From Candidatus Sumerlaeota bacterium (GTDB lineage: Bacteria; Sumerlaeota; Sumerlaeia; JAFGJS01), in assembly GCA_016928995.1 (NCBI GenBank), contig JAFGJS010000094.1, positions 1 through 64,000 of the forward strand: a DNA stretch of 64,000 nucleotides. The letters are read 5' to 3'. The position numbers were made by a program, and so were the translations under genes. The notes beneath the pieces were generated by a model that was not told where the DNA came from, ran no database searches, and was given only the letters and a program-made list of their open reading frames with translations. Below, one piece after another: positions 9,593 to 17,400 of this stretch (position 1 is its first letter; each line of letters opens with the position of its first letter).

Positions 9593-10429
9593 TCATTCCG
9601 GCAGTTTCGCGTCGGGCGCGTCTTGTTGCGGTTCGGCTTGTTCCTGCGGCGCGGCGTCGGCTTGTTCGGCCAGGCCAACGAGGCGCTCAAACTCGGTGTT
9701 GCTTTGCGACTCCATCGCGTAACGCAAAAATTCATCCTCCTGCAACTTGGTATCCGTGCCGGCGAGTTCCTTGGAGAGTTTGGCCTCGGCCTTGATCTCG
9801 TTGCGCAACCGGCGCAGGCGCTGAAGCTCCTCGCTCGATTTGTCCACGGCGATACCGCTGAGCAGATCGTTGACTTCTTTCTCCTGCTTGGCCGAGATGA
9901 TATCGGCGACGGCTTCGCTCGATTCGGAGCGGATCTGTTCGATCTCCTGCATGTGGTCCTTCAACTGCAGTTTGTGCTCCGTGATGCTCTTGGTGTACTG
10001 CTCGACGTCCGTCTCCAGCTCAGCGATGTACGTCTGCTTTTCCTGCAGCGAAGATGTAAAGTCGTTGTACGCGCCAAGGCACTTCATGTAGTCGTCGTCG
10101 CGCTTGACATCGTCCTCCGCGGCGCCTTGCTGCGTCAGCTGCTGCACGCGCTGCCGGGCTTTGGCCAGCGCACCGGCTTTCAGGTTTTCCAGCCGCTCCA
10201 CTTCGCCGGTGAGCTGCTTGAGGCGTTCGATTTTTTGCTCCTTCTGCGCCACGAGCGCGCCAAGGGCCTGCTTGTACTGGTCGATCTGCTGCGTGCGTTT
10301 TTTGATGATGCGCTCGTACTTCGTGCGGATCGCCCCGGCGTCGGTGTCCATGCCGCGCCGTGAAGAATCGATCCTGCCTGTCAATAAATCGCCCAACGAC
10401 CGGAACCAACGTCCAATTGCGCCGAACAT
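9593..10429 (-). CDS. PspA/IM30-like coiled-coil protein
   Basis: N-terminal amphipathic helix MFGAIGRWFRSLGDLLTGRID followed by long continuous coiled coil; E/Q/P-rich tail; flotillin/YqiJ-like neighbours. Confidence 0.7.
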   Translation of the reverse strand: MFGAIGRWFRSLGDLLTGRIDSSRRGMDTDAGAIRTKYERIIKKRTQQIDQYKQALGALVAQKEQKIERLKQLTGEVERLENLKAGALAKARQRVQQLTQQGAAEDDVKRDDDYMKCLGAYNDFTSSLQEKQTYIAELETDVEQYTKSITEHKLQLKDHMQEIEQIRSESSEAVADIISAKQEKEVNDLLSGIAVDKSSEELQRLRRLRNEIKAEAKLSKELAGTDTKLQEDEFLRYAMESQSNTEFERLVGLAEQADAAPQEQAEPQQDAPDAKLPE

Positions 10430-10460
10430 AGTATCGCTCCTTATTCGCTATTTGCTTTGT

Positions 10461-10602
10461 TTAACGCAAAGACGCAAAGGCGCAGAGATATCGTCAGAGC
10501 TGAAATTACTGTGTTGATTGCAAAGCGCCGTTCAAAAAAACCATAATCGATTTCCCATCAAAATCCCTTTGCGCCTTTGCGTCTCTGCGTCTTTGCGTTA
10601 AA
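10461..10602. repeat. Inverted pair of the GCAGAGACGCAGAG-family repeat upstream of the PspA-like gene
   Basis: TTAACGCAAAGACGCAAAGGCGCAGAG (10461-10487) and CCCTTTGCGCCTTTGCGTCTCTGCGTCTTTGCGTTAA (10565-10602). Confidence 0.8.
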
Positions 10603-10704
10603 TTTTTCTTTTTTTGAAACCTATTTTTTCTTTCGCTGTCTATGATATTGAAACAACAGGGAACGGAAAAAGTTCCCATAAAACGCACGAGTCTCTTCGG
10701 AGTT

Positions 10705-10977
10705 TTCCGCGCATGGCGCGTCAGCGCGGAAATCTTGGAGGAGACGCGGCGAAGGAACGCAGCACAAGGTTCGCCTGCCTCTTCCGATGCGTTTGCGGCC
10801 ATATCAGGCTGTCCGCATCCGGCGCACGGGTTTTCCCGGCATGGCGAGCGCCTCACGCGAAAGGCGCTGATGCCGGCCGGGACGCCAGACAAATAACCCA
10901 AATATTGTTTGCATTTCGGCCTGTTTTCTTGAAACTAGACCATGTGCCGCGTTGAAGGCAATCATTTTCCACGCGGC
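10705..10977. other. hairpin-dense non-coding interval in the divergent intergenic region
   Basis: TTTCCGCGC...GCGCGGAAA (10705-10732); CCCGGCATGGCGAGCGCCT-CACGCGAA-AGGCGCTGATGCCGG (about 10836-10877); TGCCGCGT...ACGCGGCGCA (about 10943-10980). Confidence 0.5.
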
Positions 10978-11141
10978 GCATGCATGGCGCGGGCGTCCTT
11001 GCCTGGCGCCGAATCGCAGGCGGCGCGCCTGCCCTCGTTCCCGCGATCCACGCCGGTGGTTTTTGCTTCGCGCGCACGGGCCGAAGCGAATTTCAAGAAA
11101 ACGCCAGATTTTAGAAAGTCCGCCCAACGGAGGACAGAACG

Positions 11142-11894
11142 ATGATGGAATTCATCGGCATGTGCTTTGCGACGCAGAATGTGCTTTATACAATTCTGCT
11201 GATCTGCGTCCTGCTCTATTGGTGCATCTACATCACGGGCGCGTTTGGATCGGAAGCGCTCGACCTGCATCTGGATGGGGGGGCGGATGTGGGTGCGGAT
11301 GCGGATGTGGATGTGGGCGGCGTGGATCTCGACGCCGATGCAGGCGGCGAGCTGCATGTTGACGGCGACCTGCATGCGGATGGTTTGGACGCCGATGCGA
11401 GCGCGGATGGCGCGCATGTCGTGGCGCACGAGGGCGGAGACGCCCTGATCAGCACGTTGCGCTTTGTCTGGGCCGGCGAAGTGCCGGTGACGCTGATCTT
11501 CACAATCCTGATTTTCATGATGTGGGCGTCTTCGATGATGGCTCACAGCATCCTGGGATCGCATTACACGCTGTGGATGTCGCTCTCGCTGATCCTGCCG
11601 AACTTTGTGCTGGGATTGATTCTTACGCGCCTGGCGTTGTGGCCGTTCGTCCCGCTGTTGCGCAACGTGTTTCAATCCGACAGCGATGAAAAACCAGTGA
11701 TCGGCCATTCATGCCGGGTAGTGTCGATGAGCGTGACAGAGGCTCACGGCCAATGCGAAGTGGATTACGAGGATCAATCGATCGTGCTGCAGGTTCGGTC
11801 GGCCAGCGGCGAAACGTTGCGCAAAGGCGACCTGGCCCTAATCAGCCACTACAATAAAGAAAAGGATGCATACATCGTGACGAAGATCGAGTAG
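11142..11894 (+). CDS. YqiJ-like OB-fold/NfeD-type membrane protein with Asp-rich insert
   Basis: N-terminal TM, Asp/Gly-rich insert DGGADVGADADVDVGGVDLDADAGG, two central TMs, C-terminal OB-fold-like GHSCRVVSMSVTEAHGQCEVDYEDQSIVLQVRS. Confidence 0.75.
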   Translation: MMEFIGMCFATQNVLYTILLICVLLYWCIYITGAFGSEALDLHLDGGADVGADADVDVGGVDLDADAGGELHVDGDLHADGLDADASADGAHVVAHEGGDALISTLRFVWAGEVPVTLIFTILIFMMWASSMMAHSILGSHYTLWMSLSLILPNFVLGLILTRLALWPFVPLLRNVFQSDSDEKPVIGHSCRVVSMSVTEAHGQCEVDYEDQSIVLQVRSASGETLRKGDLALISHYNKEKDAYIVTKIE

Positions 11895-11991
11895 CAAACA
11901 TCAGCCGAAACAATCGCGCTTGTGAGTGCGTTTAAATCGAAAATAAAATCATAATACTTCATATCTTTCACATCGGAAGGAGACGCAAGCA

Positions 11992-14160
11992 ATGTCACTC
12001 GTAACAGGCATGGCCAACATTGCGGGGGTTGTTTTGGGGCAAGTGCCCCCAGGGACGATGTTTCAAATTCTCTTCATTCTGGGAATCATGCTGGCCGTTT
12101 TCCTCTGTGTGGCTTTCATCGCAATGGTGTTGCGATGCTACCGCAAAGTTGAGCAAGGCACGGCGTTGATCAAGGTCGGGCCAAAAAATCCGACGGTGCA
12201 CTTCTCGCGGGCGATTATCTGGCCGATCATCAACCGGGCGGAGATCATGGACATCTCGGTGAAACGCATCGAAATTTTCCGCCACGGCTCGGAGGGCTTG
12301 AACTGCAAGGACAACCTGCGCGCGGACATCAAGGTGGCGTTTTTCGTGCGCGTGAATCCATTGCCGCAGGACGTGCTGAAAGTGGCCGGTTCCATCGGCA
12401 GCGCCCGCGCCTCAGAGCCGAAGGCGCTAGTGGAACTATTCGACGCCAAGTTTTCTGAAGCGCTGAAGACCGTCGGCAAAAAGTTCGATTTCGAGCAGCT
12501 CTACACCTCGCGCGATGAGTTCAAGGAAGAGATCATTAAGATCATTGGCCGCGATTTGAACGGCTACTTGCTGGAGGACGCGGCGATCGACTACTTGGAG
12601 CAAACGCCTCTTGAGCAACTGGAGCCGAACAATATTCTCGACGCCGAGGGCATCAAGAAAATCACCGACCTGACGGCGAAACAGGCGAAACTGGCCAATG
12701 AGATTCAGCGCGACAAGGAAAAGGTGATCCGCAAACAGGACGTCGAAGCGCGCGAGACGATCCTTGAACTCGATCGGCAGCAGGCCGAGGCGGAGGAAAA
12801 GCAGAAACGTGAAATCGCCGTGATTGCCGCGCGCGAACGCGCCGAGGCGGCGAAGGTGCAGCAGGAAGAGCATCTGCGCGCCGAGCAGGCCCGCATCCAC
12901 ACCGAGGAAGAGGTGCAGGTGCAGGAGCAGAACAAGGACCGCCAGATCATCGTGGCGCAACGCAACAAGGAACGCACTGACGGCGTGGAGCAGGAACGCG
13001 TGCAGAAAGAGCGCCAACTCGAGGCGACCGAGCGCGAGCGCGTGGTGCAGCTGGCGCAGATCGAGAAGGACAAGGCGGTCGAGGTCGAGAAGAAGGCGAT
13101 TCAGGACGTGATCCGCGAGCGCGTGATGGTGCAACGCGCCGTGGTCGAAGAGGAGCAGAAGATCCTGGACACGGAAGAATTCGCGAAAGCCGAGCGCGCC
13201 AAGCGCGTGGCTATCGTGGCCGCCGAGAAGGAAGCGCAGGAAGGCCTGGTGAAGCAGGTGAAGAGCGCCGAGGCGGCGCGCGACAGCGCGAAGTTCAAAG
13301 CCGAAGAGGAAGTCACGCTGGCTGAAGCCGAGCGCGCCGCGGCGGAAAAGGAAACAGCCGCGAAGAAGATGCTGGCCGAAGGCATCGCGGCGGAAGAGGC
13401 CGCCATAGGCATCGCCGAAGCCACGGTGATCGAAAAGAAGGCCCTGGCCGAGGCTGCGGGCTTGACCGCCAAGGCCGACGCCGTGGAGAAACACGGCACG
13501 GCGGAGGCGACCGTGATCGAGCGCAAGATCACCGCCGAAGCCAAGGGTCAGGAAGCCAAGGCCGTGGCCATCGAGAAACAAGGCGCGGCCGAGGCTGCCG
13601 TGATGCAGATGAAGTTCGAGGCGGACGCCAAGGGCATCACGGACAAGGCCGGAGCGATGAAAATCTTCAACGAAGCAGGCAAGGAACACGAGGAGTTCAA
13701 ACTGCGCCTGCAGAAGGACAAGGACGTGGAACTGGCGGCCATCGACGCACAGCGCAAGATCGCCGAACAGCAGGCCGGCGTGCTGGGCGAGGCGCTCAAG
13801 CAGGCCCGCATCGACATCGTGGGCGGCGAGACGGAGTTCTTCGACCGCATCACCAAGGCCATCTCGGGCGGCAAGGCCATGGATCGCTGGATCGACAACA
13901 GCCGCGTGCTGACCGACGTGAAGAACACCTTCTTCAACGGCGACAACGCGCAATTCCGCGAGCGACTGCATGACTTCATCGAGCAGTTCGGGCTGGACAG
14001 CGAGGACGTGAAAAACCTGAGCGTGGCCGCGCTGATCGGCAAGTTGATCGGCTTGGCCGACAAAGACGCCGACAAACGCGAACTCAAAAACGTGCTCAAC
14101 ATCGTGCGCACGGCCGGCATCGAAGACAAGACGCTCAAAGACCTTGGTCTGAGCAAGTAA
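11992..14160 (+). CDS. flotillin-like SPFH/Band-7 protein (YqiK-like)
   Basis: N-terminal TM, SPFH region (CYRKVEQGTALIKVGPKNPTVHFSRAIIWPIINRAEIMDISVKRIEI), long Glu/Ala-rich coiled coil, C-terminal flotillin-like region. Confidence 0.9.
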   Translation: MSLVTGMANIAGVVLGQVPPGTMFQILFILGIMLAVFLCVAFIAMVLRCYRKVEQGTALIKVGPKNPTVHFSRAIIWPIINRAEIMDISVKRIEIFRHGSEGLNCKDNLRADIKVAFFVRVNPLPQDVLKVAGSIGSARASEPKALVELFDAKFSEALKTVGKKFDFEQLYTSRDEFKEEIIKIIGRDLNGYLLEDAAIDYLEQTPLEQLEPNNILDAEGIKKITDLTAKQAKLANEIQRDKEKVIRKQDVEARETILELDRQQAEAEEKQKREIAVIAARERAEAAKVQQEEHLRAEQARIHTEEEVQVQEQNKDRQIIVAQRNKERTDGVEQERVQKERQLEATERERVVQLAQIEKDKAVEVEKKAIQDVIRERVMVQRAVVEEEQKILDTEEFAKAERAKRVAIVAAEKEAQEGLVKQVKSAEAARDSAKFKAEEEVTLAEAERAAAEKETAAKKMLAEGIAAEEAAIGIAEATVIEKKALAEAAGLTAKADAVEKHGTAEATVIERKITAEAKGQEAKAVAIEKQGAAEAAVMQMKFEADAKGITDKAGAMKIFNEAGKEHEEFKLRLQKDKDVELAAIDAQRKIAEQQAGVLGEALKQARIDIVGGETEFFDRITKAISGGKAMDRWIDNSRVLTDVKNTFFNGDNAQFRERLHDFIEQFGLDSEDVKNLSVAALIGKLIGLADKDADKRELKNVLNIVRTAGIEDKTLKDLGLSK

Positions 14161-14169
14161 CGCGAGAAC

Positions 14170-14199
14170 GGAGCGCCGCGATTTACATCGCGGCGCTCC
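14170..14199. promoter_or_regulatory. strong intra-operon hairpin between flotillin and the 64-aa ORF
   Basis: Perfect 13-bp stem GGAGCGCCGCGAT-TTAC-ATCGCGGCGCTCC; no long T tract follows. Confidence 0.65.
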
Positions 14200-14218
14200 T
14201 TCAAAAGGATAACTAGTC

Positions 14219-14413
14219 ATGATTTCCGGCGAAGAAGCCGTGCGGCGCATCAAACGCGTGTCTGAAATGCGCAAGCTGATCCTGACGCTCAAGCGCAATG
14301 CGCTGGAGCAATGGAAGCGCGGCGAGCTCGACGTGAAGCCGGAGCTCGACATCCGTAGCGATGTGGAATACTGGCAGAATCTTGCAGACCAGCGCTCGCG
14401 CAATATGCATTAG
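14219..14413 (+). CDS. small hypothetical protein (64 aa)
   Basis: ATG ORF with upstream AAGGAT, codirectional and tightly spaced between flotillin and DUF3686 ATPase genes. Confidence 0.6.
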   Translation: MISGEEAVRRIKRVSEMRKLILTLKRNALEQWKRGELDVKPELDIRSDVEYWQNLADQRSRNMH

Positions 14414-14460
14414 CCCGGCCATTCTGAAGGGCTTTCAATCACGATTGAAGAAATTGAACC

Positions 14461-17400
14461 ATGGCTGAAACCAACGAAAATAACATCGTACAAAACGGCG
14501 CGGAGAACGGCGGCGCTGAGCAGCAGCCCAAGGCGCAGGAGCAGCAACTGGAGCGCGGAACGTATGAGATCATCCGCAACCGGTTGAACAAGGCTGGCAA
14601 ATCCTTGCGCGAACGGCTGAATTCGCTGAACGACGAGCGCAAGAAAGTCTTCGGCTCCATCGACACGAAGCTGCTCGCCACGGAGCGGATCACAACCGAT
14701 CATAATTGCATCCCGCGCGACATGATCCCGATCGGCGGCGATCGTTTCCTCTTCGGCTACAACGTCATGCTCGGACTGAAGAGCGTGACGGAAATCAGCG
14801 ACGTCTTCTCCAAGTACGAGTTCAAGGATCATCAGTTCCACCGGCAAGAGCTGAAAATGCTCGCCGATGAAAACTTCCTGCGGGATTTTCGCGAGCTGTA
14901 TAAATATTACCGCAACACGCAATTCGCCCGGTTCGCGCTCCAGCCGCCGCATCTCTACATGGTTTTCCGCATCAGCCAAGAGCTGAACGACATCAAGGCC
15001 TTCAAGTGGCTGCTCAGCGAGGGCTCGCTGAAATATATCGACAACCGCAGCGACCCAGAGGTGCGCTTCCCCGCGCAGCACGACTTCGTCTGGAAACGCG
15101 TGCGGCGCGACATGCATATCGGCGGCGAGTTTCCGCACATCTCCATCGAAGACCGCATCTTCGTGGAGACGACCGGCGGCGACCTGACGATCAAGATTGA
15201 AAACAACACGACGACCGGCGAGGGCATTTACAGCGAACCGGTGGTTGATCCGGACCAGACGCTCGACGATGCGGAGTTTCAATACGCCATCGTGGGCAAC
15301 CTGATCCTGCTGCGCATCCGGCCCTATCAGGAGCAGGCGTATCGCTACCTGGTCTATAGCGAGAAAACGCGCGCCGTGAAGCGCATCGACTCCATCGAAC
15401 ATTCGTGCGTGTTCCTGCCGGACGACCACGGGATCATATTCTCGAACGGTTACTTCCTGCAGACCGGCGAATACAAGGTGTTCGAGAGCGAATTGCGCGG
15501 GATGACGTTCCTGAAAAAAATCCCGTCGCCCAACGGCGAGGATTTCCTTTTCGTCTTCTACAATCGGCGCGAAGGCGTCTACATGCTGCTGCCCTACAAT
15601 CTCATCGAGCAGAAATGCGAAAATCCGATTGTGTGCAACGGCTTCTCGCTGTTCGACGACGGCGAGATGATCTACTTCAAGCGCCAGCCGGAACCGCAAA
15701 AGCATCACCCGATCCAGATCTGGCAAACACCGTTCACCAGCGAGGACTACGAACCGCCGCGCGAAACCGACTCCTACCTGTATAAGATCGGCAACAAGGA
15801 GATCGTGCGCGGCATGGCCGAATGCCACGAAGTGCTGCAGCTGATCGGCAAGGAAGACAGTTACGAAAACCTGTTCCTCGATATCACGAAAAACGTCACG
15901 GACATTCTTGACGCGTATTACTGGATCAGCGACGAGCAGACGTATAATCTGCGGCGCGACCTGGAGCCGATCCGCGAAGCGGCTCAGGCGGCCATCGCCG
16001 AGTATGAAAAAGTCGTGGCTGTGCGGCACAACACAGAGCGGCAATTCAAGAAAGTCTCCGAGCGCACGGCGCAGATCGTGCAAGAGGTTTACTCGCGCCG
16101 GTTCGAGGTGATCCACGATTTCGTCAAATCGCTTGCGGACTTGCGCGCGGTGCGCGGCGAAATCATCGGCCTGCGCGAACTGCGCTACATCGACAACGCC
16201 GCGGTGGATGCGCTGGAGGCGGAAGTCACCGGGAACACCAACAAAGCCGCCAACCGCTGCGTGGAGTTTCTGCTCAAGCCCGAAGCGCTGACGCCTTATC
16301 AGCAAGCAGTGCAGGAGCATAACAAGGCGATCGACGAGCAAAAGAAAGTCTCCGACGCGAAACGGCTGGAGGAAAAAATCGCCGGCAGCGCGTCCGAACT
16401 CGAAATGCTGATCGAGATCGTGAGCAACCTGAAGATCGACGACGCGACGCAGCGCACCACGATTATCGACAACATTTCCGCGATCTTCTCGCAGCTCAAC
16501 CAGACGCGCGCCGGTCTGAAAAACAGAATCAAGGAACTCGCCGAAGTCGAGGGCGTGGCGGAATTCAATTCGCAGATCAAACTGCTCAACCAAGGCGTGG
16601 TGAACTACATCGACATCTGCGACACGCCGGAAAAGTGCGAGGAGTACCTGACCAAGCTGATGATCCAGGTGGAAGAACTCGAAGGCCGCTTCGCGGAATT
16701 CGACGTATTCGTCGTCCAGCTGGCGGAAAAACGCGAGGAAATCTACAACGCCTTCGAGTCTCGCAAGCTGCAGCTCGTGGAAGCGCGCAACAAACGCGCC
16801 TCGTCGCTGATGAGCGCCGCCGACCGCATCCTGAAAGGCATCAAGACGCGCGTCGATTCGTTCGAGGAGATCAATCAGATCAACGGCTACTTCGCCTCGG
16901 ACCTGATGATCGAAAAGGTGCGCGACATCGTCGCTGAACTGCTCGAACTCGACGACACCGTGAAGGTAGACGACATCCAGAGCCGCCTGAAGACGATCCG
17001 CGAGGACGCCGTCCGGCAATTGAAGGACCGGCAGGACCTGTACGCCGAAGGCCCGAACATCATCAAACTCGGCCGCCATCGTTTCTCGGTCAACACGCAG
17101 ACGCTCGACCTCACCACGGTGCTACGCGACGGAGAATTGTTCTACCACCTGAGCGGCACGAATTTTTTCGAAAAGATCACCGATCCGGAATTGCTCGTCA
17201 CGCGCGAATGCTGGACGCAGGAAGTCGTGTCGGAAAACGGCAAGGTCTATCGGGGCGAGTACCTGGCATATCAAATGTTCAATGCGCTGGAAACGGGCGC
17301 CCTGCCGGACGCCGCTACTCTGCGCGCCATGAGAGACGGGGATTTGCTGGCTGAAGTGCAGCGCTTCATGGGGCCGCGCTACAGCGAAGGCTACGTCAAA

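Noticed and set aside
10506-10901. ORF containing NLTQRRRDAKAQRD
   Set aside because: Translation of the GCAGAGACGCAAAG repeat; not a protein signal
12436-14403. 655-aa antisense ORF opposite the flotillin gene
   Set aside because: Mirror of Glu/Ala/Lys-rich coiled coil; Leu/Phe/Arg-rich artefact
14410-17079. 889-aa antisense ORF opposite the giant ATPase gene
   Set aside because: Shadow frame of a GC-rich, codon-biased gene; low-complexity His/Val/Arg/Asp-rich translation with no recognisable motif
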